From assembly GCA_027186245.1 (NCBI GenBank), contig CP114498.1:6145501-6209500 (forward strand): a stretch of 64,000 bases of DNA, in the 5' to 3' direction. Below, piece by piece: positions 1 to 12,600 of this stretch (its first letter is position 1; the number at the start of each line of letters is the position of its first letter). The stretch is from Coriaria nepalensis. Lineage: Eukaryota; Streptophyta; Magnoliopsida; Cucurbitales; Coriariaceae. A model generated the notes under the pieces. That model was not told the origin of the DNA, did no database searches, and saw nothing but the letters and a program-made list of their open reading frames with translations. A program made the position numbers and the translations under genes.

Positions 1-84
1 AAAGGGGGCTAGGCTCTCAAGTTCTCTTTATCTTTTACCTCAATTTTTTCTATACTAATTAATTCCAAATGCTTAAAATTTGAG

Positions 85-420
85 GGTTTCTTCAAATGGA
101 AACAAAATGAAGAAGCTTCGACTGGTTCTTCGTGATGCGGATTAGCTTCGACTAGTTCTTCGAATCCGAAACTCGAGCGAGAATCAGACGAAGAAAGCCA
201 CGATTAAACGTCCGAATTTTTGGTTGAAAAGAAGAAATGTTTAGTCTTTGCAGACTTGTTCCACTGGTTCGATTGGATCTTCGAATAAGAAGCAAGAAGA
301 CGAAGAAAACTGCGAGAGAGAGATGTGCTTAGATCTGAAGAAAAATTTGAAGAACTCGATTGAGAGAGAGAGAGATTAGCCACTTTTTTTTTTCTAGCCC
401 TTGGATTAAAATGCGCCAAG
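85..420. repeat. GAAGAA/TTCTTCG-rich repeat, possibly a piece of a palindrome-rich element
   Basis: This stretch is dense in TTCTTCG and CGAAGAA motifs. The block containing GCTTCGACTRGTTCTTCG occurs twice, about 31 bp apart, near 114 and 145. The style resembles the core of the long-TIR element at 15.5-16.5 kb, but I did not find terminal inverted repeats here. A 71-codon minus-strand frame lies in it; it is low complexity (Ser, Lys) and I do not believe it is a gene. The bases before it and from about 420 to 820 show nothing I recognise. Confidence 0.3.
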
Positions 421-825
421 ATCCAAGCATCACGATAGTAGATACAGGTATAAAGTTTCGATTTGTCTGATTTTTTTTTCTTCTTTTTTAATAGTTGAAC
501 TTTAGTTTCAGTTTAGGTGATGATAAATGCTTTAATTTAAGAATATATTTATTTTTAAATATTATTGTAGCACAAAATTATTCTGCTGTATTGGATTCAG
601 TAACTATCAAAGATTATTGAAAGATCAAACTATCACAAGCTAAATTCATGCAAATCTATGTTACTCGATTTTTTGAAGTCAAGCAAACTTGTTCAATTGA
701 TTATATTACCAACAAATCCTATAATTAACAAGATTAATTAAATAATAAGATGTCTATCTTAGATATACATCATACAATTAAGTGATTCTCTTTAAGTTTC
801 TTATAGTCTTGAGAGAGATAGTTAA

Positions 826-1719
826 AGATGATGTTATTCTTGCAATTGTACTATTCTTCGAAGGAAGCCCTCTTCCGAAAGTTGTTACTTCCTACTTATG
901 TTATTCTCTTACCTAAAAAGGATTAGTCCTATTACTTTTTCAGATTATAATTATACCTATCAGTTTAGTTTGTGCAATTTCACTTTTAAAGCTATCTCTA
1001 AGCTGCTTGTGAACAGGTTGAGTCCTATTCTCGCTAGACTTATTAGATTTGAACATACATGTTTTGTGGAAGCCAGCGACATCTATATGATAACATCCTT
1101 CTTGCATATGAGGTTACAAATTCAATAGACAAAACGAAAGGAGGAGGTAACATAGTTCTTAAGTTAGACATGAAAAAGGCTTATGAAAAACTGCATTGGC
1201 ATTACCTTTGGGCAATTTTAGTGAAATTTGGATTCCATGATCACTTCATTTCTCGTATAATTACTAATTGTTGGTATTCTATTTTGATTATTGGTTCTCC
1301 ATTTTTTTATTAAAAAAATTCTACTAAAGGTGTAAGACAAGATGATCCTTTGTCCCTTTACTTGTTCCTTTTAGTAGCTGAGCCTCTTAGCATGTCACTT
1401 AACACAAGCAGTGAGTTCAAGTGATGTTCCTTTCTTTTTTTTTTCCCTTACCCCGTAGTTGTCCTACTATTTCTCAGCTAGCTTATGCAAATGACATTGT
1501 TATCTTTACCGGTGGAAGTAAAATGTCCATTTCTAATCTTACGGATATTCTACATACTTCTAAGGAAGTATCTAGCCAAGTAATTAAAGTTTTTTTTTTT
1601 TTTTTTTGGATTCTAAAGTCTTTAATGCAAGAAACATATAATCTCTGGTGTGACTGGTTTCATTTGTAAAAAAAATTGCTCTTAAATATCTAAGTTGTAC
1701 TTTATTTTAAGGACAAAAT
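826..1719 (+). mobile_element. Decayed LINE (non-LTR) reverse transcriptase fragment
   Basis: Read across frames, this strand gives the ordered landmarks of a plant L1-type reverse transcriptase. They are DDVILAIVLFFEGSPLPK (about 826), KAISKLLVNRLSPIL (about 990), VLKLDMKKAYEKLHW (about 1160), TKGVRQDDPLSLYLFLLVAEPLS (about 1325) and QLAYANDIVIF (about 1478). The catalytic YADD is changed to YAND. Several frameshifts, stops and a poly-T run near 1590 break it, so it is dead. The endonuclease and the start are missing. At about 1720 the sequence passes directly into a copia LTR, so the 3' part was lost or displaced by that insertion. Confidence 0.8.
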
Positions 1720-2840
1720 TAAAAGTAATATGCATATTCAAGCCAATCGAGTTTGATCTGATATGATCATTTATTTATATGAATCAATTTTGATCTATAT
1801 AAGTTATCAAATAAATAAATACTTTATATTTAAATAGGTATTTAGTCTATCATATTAGTTGTCATTATATTGGAAATGATAATGTATACATATTGATTAT
1901 ATATCATATTTGATAGATTCTCAAATCTTAGATATGCATTTGATACCGTGATAGCAATCTTGCTCGGTGAGATCCAAGTAGCTTAATGTCTAAGATCAAA
2001 ACTGTTCATAGTCATAGGATTGTCATGATGAGATAATGACAATCCAAAAAGACTATTACATGCACTATCTTCTTCAAGAGTAGAATAATGTTCTCATAAT
2101 CATTCATATTGGTGAATATCGGCAGAGGTATGTAGGTCATTAATAGAGACTTAATCAAATGTGATCACTAAACAAGTCTTAATAGTAATAATATTAACTG
2201 TTAATGAGACTTAACATATATGATATCATGCTTTGATATTACTAAACGTGACTTTGTTTAAGGGTTACTCATAAAGTAAACCAGTGGACATGTGTTCTTT
2301 TACATGTATTCTATAGGATATAAAATGAGATCACTCACCTTTATATTAGAGAAAAAGTCCTATGAATGATGTACTTTATGCAATGTAGAAATCTTTGCAC
2401 AATGTAATATGTTATAATAATAGTTTCTATAAATCCATTGTCTAAATCTCATAAGAACTCAGATGATTTATATGGCAGTCTAGTAAGGCTTAACAGTTAA
2501 ATAATGGTCTAGGACTGATCGAGACTATGACATATACAGAGGGAATAATCAGTCTTGTATGGTAATAGTCACCACGTGTATGAGATACAACCCAGAGGTT
2601 TCACATAAAATGCACAAAGTAGTTATGTAAGCTACTTGGATCAATTTATCGATTATAACAAGCTTCTCATAATTGGAAATTTGTTGTATGCAAACAATCA
2701 AATCATTTGATTTAAGAATGACTTATGTAAGTGTATAAAAGGGATAGTGGGAGTAAAATTACATCTATTGTCTATATAAATTGATAACATACTACTTATT
2801 GAGAATAAAGTAGATTTGTTATAAACTATCAAGTTGTTAT
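1720..2840 (+). mobile_element. Copia LTR, copy A (degenerate)
   Basis: About 400 bp from here match copy B (from 4003) and the reverse complement of copy C (from 29495). Shared blocks include the start TGAAAGTATTATGCC (here TAAAAGTAATATGC) and the TCTCAGATCTTAGATATG and ATGCATTATCTTCTTCAAGAG blocks. The match to copy C continues for several hundred more bases, including TAAGGGTTACT and AAATGAGATC. Copy A abuts the LINE remnant on its left, with no polypurine tract, so it fits a 5' LTR or an inserted fragment. The right limit is approximate. Confidence 0.6.
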
Positions 2841-2871
2841 TAAAAAAATTCTCCAAAAATGAAATGGATAA

Positions 2872-3280
2872 AAGCATCTTTTATCTTAGGCATATAGATA
2901 TATAGAGATAGATCCAAAAGGAATGCTAAGCTTAACCCATTTATGTACATAAGCAAAGAATTAAAGGGGTTTAATATGGAAGATTCCAAAAAATGATTAT
3001 TTGCTAAAATATCATTGAATCTCTCTCTCGAAAGAATGTCACCTAAGACATAAGCATCTTTTGGCTTAGGCATATAGATATATAGAGATAGATCTAAAAG
3101 GAATGCTAAGCTTAACCCATTCATGTACATAAGAAAAGTATTAATGGGGTTTAATATGGAAGATTTCATAAAATGACTATTTGCCAAAATATCATGGAAT
3201 CTCACTCTTGAAAGAATGTCACCTTAGACACAAGTGGAAAGAGAATGCATCCACTCTCGAAAGAATGTCACCTAAGACAC
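2872..3280 (+). repeat. 180-bp tandem duplication inside a copia RT remnant
   Basis: The block starting AAGCATCTTTT at 2872 recurs at 3052, a period of 180 bp, with few differences. Each unit, read on the plus strand, carries a degenerate copia stretch like FNMEDSKKG ... SLSKEMSPKTQ (GFNMEDF, LTLERMSP). A second, shorter duplication of 49 bp (GAAAGAATGTCACC at 3210 and 3259) follows. The two opposite-strand copies of MNGLSLAFLLDLSLYIYMPK seen in a 121-codon minus frame are a shadow of this duplication. Confidence 0.75.
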
Positions 3281-4002
3281 AAGTGGAGAGAGAATGCATG
3301 AGTTGAATAACCTATATTTTCCTTTAGGTCATATCATGTATCCAATGCTGTGTACAAAGCTAGAGATTGCCCAATGCTCTAAGTGTTGTGAGCATGAGTA
3401 AGAGGCAATCCATATGAACATCATTAAAATAAAGTCGAAGAACATTATTAGGTTCTTGAGAAAAAGAAAGGGCATGTTCTTTATTTATAAAGATTCTGAA
3501 TTGAAATTAAGGTTTTCAAAGACTATAATTTTCGATTAGATATAGTCGATGGAAAATTCACATTGTATGTCTCAGTTAATGCTAATTATTGAATCGCTTA
3601 GTTGGAAGAGTTCTAATAAAGAAATGACCAAGAATATAATTAACAAAAATGAATACATTAATGCTCGCAAAGAAAAAATAGTGTATTGGATGAAATGGTT
3701 CACAATTGAACTTATAGTGGTTCCTAGCATCATTAATTTCATGGTAAAGTACTATAATTACAATGGTGGCAGCGAAAGGGAAGGAACCAAAGTCTCATTT
3801 AGAAATCCAAAACATGTATTCCTTTGTTGTCACTTTATTCGAGCCATAGTTGGAAATGTTCAAGTGAACATAAGAGAATAGACATAAATTATAACATAGT
3901 GGATCCAAACCCTAAGATACTTTTCCAACGAAGGTATAATCCCTATCATGACAAGATGAGAATAAAATTTAGAAGCGATTGACTTTAGTACAAGTGGAAG
4001 AT
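3281..4002 (+). mobile_element. Copia RT end and RNase H remnant with polypurine tract
   Basis: The plus strand reads as a damaged copia pol end. Near 3330 there is a PMLCTKLEIAQC stretch (from MLCTRPDIA). Around 3440-3540 is NIIRFLRKRKGMFFIYKDSELKL. From 3600 to 3880 is an RNase H frame with SWKSSNKEM, VVPSIINFMVKYYNYNGG and RNPKHVFLCCHFIRAIV. Catalytic and connecting residues are altered and stops occur, so it is inactive. The purine-rich ACAAGTGGAAGAT just before 4003 is the expected polypurine tract in front of the 3' LTR. Gag, protease, integrase and most of RT are missing between copy A and here. Confidence 0.75.
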
Positions 4003-4700
4003 TGAAAGTATTATGCCTGTCAAGTCAATTAGGTTTGACCCGATATGGTCATTTACTTATGTGAATCGATTTTAATTTGTATAAGTTATCAACTAAATGA
4101 ATAATACCCTTTAAATAAGCATTTATTCTATCATATTAGTTTTCATTTTGTTGGCATTGACATTGTATGTCGTAGTGATTATATGACATATCTAATATAT
4201 TCTCAGATCTTAGATATGTACTTAGAGCTGTGATAGCGATCACAATCGGTGAGATCCTACTAGCTTAACGTATAAGATCTAAATTGTTCAAAATCATAAG
4301 ATTTTCATGAAGATAATGAAAATTCGGAAAAACTATCACATGCATTATCTTCTTCAAGAGAAGAACAATGTTCTCATAATCATCGATATTAGTGAACAAT
4401 GTTGGTCATACAAGTTGTTTAGGAAGCAATTATACACTATCCCACATCTAACCTTAACACTTTGTTAAAAGTTAATTTTGGTTTGGAAGATTTAAATTAA
4501 GTTAATCATAAGATCATTAAGGTTTACAATTTAGTTTGAAAGAGAGTTTCATAGGTAAACAAGTCTCACTGTGAATTAAGATAAAATCATGAGGAGTCAT
4601 GAATCTCATCTTACTGCCAAGATGTAAAATCTAATCGATCACACATATTAAAAACTAAAAGTAGCTCAACAGGTATTTTTGTAATTGAAAGATAGAAATG
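4003..4700 (+). mobile_element. Copia 3' LTR, copy B (partly deleted)
   Basis: It starts TGAAAGTATTATGCCTG right after the polypurine tract and matches copies A and C for about 390 bp. Around 4400 the alignment jumps. Later sequence such as TAATCGATCACACATAT (about 4630) again matches copy C, so the middle of the LTR has been deleted. The right end is not defined. The 61-codon frame at 4767-4952 just beyond shows no family motif, and 4700-5300 otherwise holds only AT-rich sequence. Confidence 0.6.
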
Positions 4701-5339
4701 AACTATTATATTAATAATGATATTATTGAGTATAAGATAAAGTAAGAGAATTAATTTGTTATCTCCATGTCATGCAACATTGTTACTTCTGATTCCCTAT
4801 TACCTTACAGCACACAATCTACTGTAGCAGCTCCACTAGAAGGCCAACAATATCGTCTATCTTTTGGTTGTGATACTACTATAGGTCTCACAACATCCTC
4901 TTATCTTTCCGATTCTAAACGTCCTAATGTGAACAATCTTGAACTCAAGTGAGCTTAGGCTACCGACCGCAAGTTAATGTTATAAATCTTAGCTGATTTT
5001 CCCCTATAATCTCCATTAATTAATTAAAATTTACATGATTTTTCTAATTGAAAAGAAAAAATTATAAACATACCGATTATCTAGCATGATGCTTTTTGTC
5101 ACATCAAACTTTGGGAAATTATTTTAAAGTATACTAAAGAAAAAAAAATAATATGTGTAACCCACCTAAGTTAGTGTAAGTTGATGGCCAACATGTTGTG
5201 TTTGAGAAAATAATTGCATTGATAAATGAAGATTAAAACAATCTTTTATTTTTATTTTTATTTTATTCTTCTTAAAGTTATTTAATGCACACTTACCCCT
5301 CCTCCTAAAGCTACGTCGTTTTTCTAGATCATTGGATTT

Positions 5340-5644
5340 TTTTCTCACGCTGTCGGCCTGTCCGTCTCTGGATTTCCTCCTTCGCTCCGAAATTCTGGAG
5401 AGAACAAAATTAAATATATAAAAATTTAAAATTAAAATATTTACAAGGAAAAAAAAAAAAAAGAGGAAAAAGAAAAGTCCATTTCCTTTCTCCACTATTT
5501 CTGCGACATCCCAACTCCATCTCATAAGGGACTTGGGCTCTCCTTCTTCGTCATTTGTCTTGCTTCTTCTCTCTACCGTCCAATCAGCCCTAGATCCGCT
5601 TCTGAATTCCGCTTCTCGGCCGGTTAACGATTCAGCTAGATAAG
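5340..5644 (+). promoter_or_regulatory. Probable promoter-proximal region and 5' UTR exon of the epsin gene
   Basis: From about 5465 the sequence becomes CT-rich and less AT-rich (CTCCTTCTTCG, GCTTCTTCTCTCTACC), as is usual for plant 5' leaders. A donor-like AG|GTTTGATTTC occurs at about 5644, which would splice the leader over a long intron to the exon with the start codon at 6637. I could not fix the transcription start. The region 5645-6600 looks like intron (T-rich, no believable frame). Confidence 0.4.
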
Positions 5645-6636
5645 GTTTGATTTCATTTGATGTCACTTAGATCTAGACACCTTTCTGAATTTTCTTGATT
5701 TGTTTTCTTGCTCATATGGAAATAAAGATCTAAATCCTTCTCCGATCTTTATTTCAAATTTCTTGATGAGATATTATTGTAGATTCAGCTACCTTTCATC
5801 ACCCACTTTACCTTGTAATGCAGATTTAGATGACTTTTTTATATTCTTTGTAATAACATAGTCTTGATTGGTATAGTTAAGATGATCCTTAATCAGAATT
5901 GAAAGCATCCTTCCTTTTCTTGTTATTAAACACCTATCGTACAATGTCATGAGATTATCTTTCCTTTTTTATTTTTTTGTTTTCGTTTTTTAATCTAGGG
6001 GATTCATTTCCTCTCCATTTTGTTGGATTAGTTATTTTTTCACCCACTCGTATATGTATTTGTACCTTGATTACGGATTTATGTAAATTTAATGTAAATT
6101 ATGGACGTCCAGTGTGGTTTAGTCTGTGGAAGCTTTTGGAGAATTTTAATGTTCAATCACCTGTGCATTCTTCAACTATTAGGCTTGCTGGCTCTTTCTT
6201 AATTGGGAACATGAGGCCTAATGCTTGAACTATTATTATCTTTTGACCCGCTTTTCTTATATTTCATATTTGCGTGTGAACTCTGATCATTTACGTGCTG
6301 TTGTCAGTTGTCACATATTCATTCATATCCTTCATTGTGAAAATTCATGTATTTTTCCTTTTATTGAGCATAGAAGGTTAGGTCATGGTGATATCTTGTA
6401 TAAAGTTCGAAGAAAAGAGATTAGTGTAACTTTTGTGTTCAATACATAATGACACGTGGCTCTGATATAAATTTGAATATTCATTTTGAACTCATAGTGT
6501 TGGACCTCATATTATTGGGCAATCTAATTATTAGCTTACTTGAATGTGCGAATATGAAAAGGTGATAGGGATTTCATTTGAATTGAACACTTGCACTGCT
6601 TCTGCCAAGAGCCCTTTTATTTTGAGCACCAGGACA

Positions 6637-9600
6637 ATGAAGAAGGCCTTTGGTCAAACAGTCAGGGACATGTAAGCATTTTAATTCTCATAGGCGATAA
6701 GTTATTTTGTGAACTAATCAGTATTTAAGTTTCATCAAGTGAGAGTGCTGTTCAAATGTTTCAAAATCAGAATTGGTTACTGAACTGCAGAATGTTGGGT
6801 TAAATTAATTTTTACAACAATTTTGTGTAATTATATTGATGATTCACCCAAATCATTTGCCATGTTGTCACAGAAAGAGAGAGGTCAATAAGACAGTGCT
6901 CAAAGTTCCTCGAATAGAGCAGAAGGTAAAAGTACTTCTTTCCATCTGTTACTCTCTAGTTGTTCTCCGATGGAGCCAGATATCCACAGTGAAGGGGTAA
7001 TGTAGAATCATCTGCTGATTAGGAGACTCTGGAAATTTCATTGTTATTACCAAAATTTTGTGCACTCTTAGACCATTGCTTTTATTGACGTCTGTAATCT
7101 TGAAGATTCATTATTGAAAATTTATCCTTTGTGAGGAATTGTCATACTCTGTGATAGGGTGCTAACTTATATGAACTTATCTACGTTATACTATGTGTTT
7201 TAGGTTCTTGATGCTACTAGCAATGAAGCTTGGGGTCCGCATGGATCAATTCTTGCAGATATTGCAGAGGCATCTAGAAACTAGTAAGCATGATCTTTAC
7301 TTTTTGGGTACATTTTACTCGATTATGCTTCAACAAAGAGACTCATTTCTAACATCCATGCAGTCATGAATATCAGATGATCATGTCACTAATCTGGAAG
7401 CGCCTTAGCGATACTGGAAAGAATTGGAGGCATGTGTACAAGGTTTGTGCTTTTTAGTAGTTTTTGGTATGATATATTTTCTTGTGAGACGCCCGGCCCC
7501 CCCCCCCCCCCCCCCCCCAACACACACACACACAAAAAGAAAAATAAATAAGAAATATTGGCTAAATTACAATGAGATGGTCATTTTTCAATTCATATTT
7601 AATATTATGGAGGATTAATCTTCTGTATAAATCATGTGCTCTATTTCATTCCCTCTTTGTTGTTTGTAAGAGTTCATATGACTTGTTTCTTGTATTGAGC
7701 CTCAGGCCTTGATAGTTTTGGACTACTTGGTGGCAAATGGGTCAGAGCGTGTGATAGATGAGATCAGGGAACATGCGTATCAAATATCAGTTATTTCCTG
7801 TTCCCCAACTCTGTTGCAGCTATATTATTTAATTTTTGAATAGCCTTTCTCCAGTTCTTTGACCATCTTGAGATGTATCAATTTCTGCCCATGGTAATTA
7901 ATTACGTGTCTTTTCTATGCCAGATATTGTCGGATTTTCAATATATTGACTCCAGTGGAAGGGACCAGGGAAACAATGTCAGAAAGAAATCTCAGAGTCT
8001 TGTGGTCCTTGTGAACGACAAAGAAAAGATAATGGAGGTTAGAGAGAAAGCTGCTGCTAATAGGGACAAGTGAGTTAGTCTGTGCTATTTGTCTGCATCA
8101 ATACCCATTGTCTGAAAGACCAATATGTGCAATCTCTGACTTGCATTAAATTTATGGTATCACTAGGGTTTACGTTTCTTTCCCGGTGGATTTTATGATT
8201 TAGTCAAGCACGCAACTTCCAAACCTATCACTTTTTCTTTTCTAAAGCCTTTCCTGCAAATTCATTTAGCATACTGATTATTGTTTCTATCTTCTATGTA
8301 GCTTACTTATTGTCCTGTACAACTAGAAACTTAAAATGTGTCCAAGTTTCTTAATAGTATCTTTACCCATCGAATTGGGATGGATGTAAAAAAAAAAAAA
8401 TGTTCTGATAGTCTTTAGAGTAAGTTTTCAAAAATTAGAAGACCTGTCCATAGCATGACAATTTCACATTGTGATGTGTTAAAACAGATTTCGCAGCACA
8501 TCCTCAGCCAGTGGAATGTACAGACCAAGTTCCTACTCAAATATGGGAGGACTTGGTGACCGACATGATGATGATCGTTATGAAGGACGCTATGGAAGCA
8601 GGGATGAGGACAAGAATGGAAGTGGTTATGGGAGGGAAAAAGAATATGGCTCTAGAGATGATGATCGCCGTGGTAGAAATGGGGACTTCCCTAGTCGTGA
8701 TGGAGATCGCTATGGCCAAGATTATGAAGAACGTTATGAAAGAGAGAGTTACAGGGATGAGGGGAATCGTGATAATCAAGGAAGAAGTCGAAGTGTTGAT
8801 AATTACCAAAATGGAACAAGGGGTAGGAGCTCGGATAGAGATAGAAACCATGCTTCCGAAGATGATGATCAATTTTCATCCCGGTATTTTCCACATTTGA
8901 GATATGTCATTAATATTTGGACATACTGGCTACTTTTGTGTTACCCATTTTCCTCTGGTCTGACTTTAAGTTTCAAATAGACAAACTGATTATTAAGAAC
9001 ATGAAGGCATGCATATTCAACTCTGAAGTATGCATTTGTTTTGGATGTGAGTTGTTGTATGGAATAGAGGTGGTGACTTATAAATTATGGAATAGGATGA
9101 ATCTCTAATCTTCGGTAACCTTTCTCTAGTTAGATGTATAGAATAGGCTGAGTTCCCATTCGTCAGGCATTGTTTTAATTTTTTTACACGTATTATTGAA
9201 ATATAATCTATTTATTAGATTGTTATTGAAACAGACCTGTTCTTTTCTCTCTTCTTGCAGAAGCAGTGGTGCCAGGGCTGATGACCAATCTCAGGATGGA
9301 AGGTGATTCTCAGTGGGCGCTGCTCAATTCTTGTTTATATTTATTTTTATAATATTTATTTTTCCTTTTTCTCTAAAAGCAGTTGTTTAAGGTAGAATGT
9401 ATGTTTGGGGGTTTCATTTAACATATGTCATTAAAAGTGTTAGGACCTTTTATGGCAGGCATGTTGATCGTAAACTCTCAGATCAAAATACTGGTGGTCC
9501 CCCTAGTTATGAAGAAGCTGTAAATGAATCTCAAAGCCCTAATCATAGTGAGAGGTAGTAATTTTGCTTGCTTCAAATGCAATTCTCTCTGTTTTTCTTG

Positions 9601-12600
9601 TTTATTAGTTCAGGAAATTGAGATTCTATACTTGTATCAAGGGATGGAAAAGTTTCAACCACTACTGTTCCTAGAGCTGTTCCACCGCCTGTTATAAATA
9701 GTCCAAGACAATCTAACGCAGCTCATGTTACTTCTGTGTCTCCTGCAAACAAGGAATCTGAGGCTTTTGATGAATTTGATCCTCGTGGCTCTATTTCAGG
9801 TACAGAAAATTCTATATTAATGTTTTGTTTGAGTCACATTCTGATTTATTCCGTTATTCTCTCTCTATTAGAGGCTCCGATTGCAGCTAGTTATCCTTAA
9901 TCCTTATGATGAGTGTTTCTGGGTCAAAAAATTAGGTTGTTGCATGAGACAAAAAATTGTGGTTTCCTGAGAGTTGCTCATCTCTACATATCTTTTTTAA
10001 TTTACTCTTTTAATAGTTTTGCTGGTTTTATATATTTTTCCCTGGGTCTTGTACTTGCTGCTTGTGAATAGATCAACCCTTTTCCTGACTATTGAAGTTG
10101 AGAAGTGTACTCTCTTTTCTAAAAGAAAAAATCATCAAAATTCTCCCCGCTTTCTGTGCTCATACATTTTCCTCCATCATCCCAGTTTTGCTCTTGACAT
10201 AAATTATAAAGCATAATTCTTTCTTGCCAGCTGTTCCAACTGCTTCAAACAACGCTGAGATGGATTTGCTTGGTTCCTTGTCAGACCCCTTCTCTTCAAA
10301 CGCATTGGCCATTGTGCCAACTGCAAATTCTGAGCCTGATGCCCACTCAAGCACAGTTATAGGTCTCACAAGTGCTGCAACTTCATCAGCATCTTCTAGT
10401 ATGAATCAGGTAGACTTGAAGTTTTCAGATACTATGCTTTCTTCATTTCACATGACTGCAAATATGCCCATGTGTAATTCCATGGTTATATAAAATTTAT
10501 CAGATTATCTCATAGAAAATTTTGAGATGATGTTTTGTTCTAGTATCATTCTGATTTACTACTTTATACTCTCCCTTTTAGTGGCTATGACTGCAAATAG
10601 CTATCCCTAATCCCTAGTCGGAGTATGTTTCTTCATTGGATAATCAGATAGCTGTTTGTACTCACTGAGAGATGTTCCGAGTTACGCACTTCTTTCAATT
10701 TACTGTTTGAACTCATACCTGGGTTATTTAGGCTTTATTTAGAAGCACTTATTTCTGTCCACTTTGGACTCAAATTCCAATTTGGGCCCATGATGTATAA
10801 CCAAAATTTATCATTCTAAACGCCAGTCTCACTAAAGTCACTTTAAATAGTCTACCCAAATAGAGCCTTAACTTCAAATACTGGTCTTGGGTAGGGTCAT
10901 TATCTAGTCGCAGTTTCCTGTCATGAAAAAAAAAAAAATAATAATAATTGGTAGTTTGAATTAGCAAATGGTTGAATATACAGACCTTGAAACAGAATTT
11001 ATTGGAATTTAGCTGAATGAAGATGCATGTTATACATACTCTGGTGGCCTTGAATGAGCATATGTTTTCTAAAGCGTGTTATCTCATTTCCAACATTTTT
11101 TAGTTGCATATTCTTCTTATTGAAATGATTCTTGTATTAAAAGAAATGTGACACAATATCGTAATATTCAATATGAACATAGTTCATTTACTTGATCTTT
11201 TCTACATATGTATGGCATTCTACATATATAAGAAAAGATTGTTGCTTGATTAGTATAACAACTGCTTGATGCAGACTTTTGAAGATTCATTTGGTGAGTC
11301 ACCTTTCAAAGCAATCCCATCTGCTGGTGATGTCCTTACTCAATCACATGCAGCTCCTTCAAATCCTTTCCAGACTACTGAAACCAACACCTTTCAGTTA
11401 CCCCGAGCAATTTCCCCAATGGCAGAAACAGCTTCTAACTTTGACATTGGAGAGTCGTTTTCTCCCGCAACAAATCCTGCAAATAGCTCCACTGATCAAC
11501 CCCCTGAAAACCCTCTCTTTCTCCCTCAAGAGGCCTCAACTGTCCACAATACTGATATACTTGCAGACATCCTCCCACCTTCTGGACCTTCACCTGCCAT
11601 TACCTCACAGTTGACTTATCCCGTTCCAAGTGGACAACCACAGAATGTGTTTTCAACTACAACCAGCCAACCAGCTCAATTTACAGAACCATATACTAAT
11701 AACTTTGGGGCAGGACCTATGGTTCCTATAGCTTCAAATATGGCTCTTCAGCCTCCAAGTGGACCAGCAGCTGGATCACTCAACAGTGGGATGTTCATCC
11801 CGCAAGGAGGGTCTACTTCCCCTTACATCAATCCACAAGTGCCAACACCTGGTCTCGAACTTAACAATAATGCATTTCTTTCAAACCAGGGAAGCGGCTC
11901 TACAGCTCTTGTCACTTCACATTTGGCTCAAAGTGGAAGTGGACCAGCTGCCGCTCCACCTGGCAGTGGAAATTTTCATTTGGGTCTGGGCTCTCAAGTA
12001 GTCCCAGTAGGTTACCAAGCCTCTTTATCTGGTCTCAGTGTTCAACACAACAGCAATGCTCTGGGTAATTTTGTTCCCCAAGCAGGACCGAACAGTCTGA
12101 TGCCTACACAGCCAGTTCTTACATCCTCAACCAGCTCACTTACAACCACTTCCCAGCCATCTAATAGCAGCAAGTTTGAGACCAAGTCAACTGTTTGGGC
12201 TGATACATTGAGCAGAGGACTTGTCAATCTGAATATATCTGGGCGTGAGTGTTTCCTTGGGCAATATATCAACTTTTTCGTTATCTTCTTTTTTATTTCC
12301 CCCTTTTTTACTCTTTATATTTATATTTGTATGTGAGGTCTGATGTAGCAAGTTTTATGGCATGCAGCAAAGACAAACCCCTTGGCAGATATAGGAATCG
12401 ATTTTGATTCCATTAATAGGAAGGAAAAGAGGATGGAGAGGACTCCTGCAACTCCTGTTACATCAACTGTTACCATGGGTAAAGCTATGGGATCTGGTTC
12501 TGGCATAGGACGTGCGAGTGCAGGTGCACTCAGGCCTGGTCCTCAGCCAAATCTGATGATGGGTCAGGGACCTGGTCTTGGTATGGGTTATGGCCCTGGT

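Noticed and set aside
2840..3205. 121-codon minus frame with two copies of MNGLSLAFLLDLSLYIYMPK
   Set aside because: The copia reading is on the plus strand; this frame only mirrors the 180-bp duplication.
5166..5666. 166-codon minus-strand frame before the epsin gene
   Set aside because: It crosses poly-A/T tracts and overlaps the likely epsin leader; no family signature.
8511..8900. Met/Ile-rich frames overlapping epsin exon 7 on both strands
   Set aside because: They are shadows of the Asp/Arg/Gly-rich codons of the real exon.
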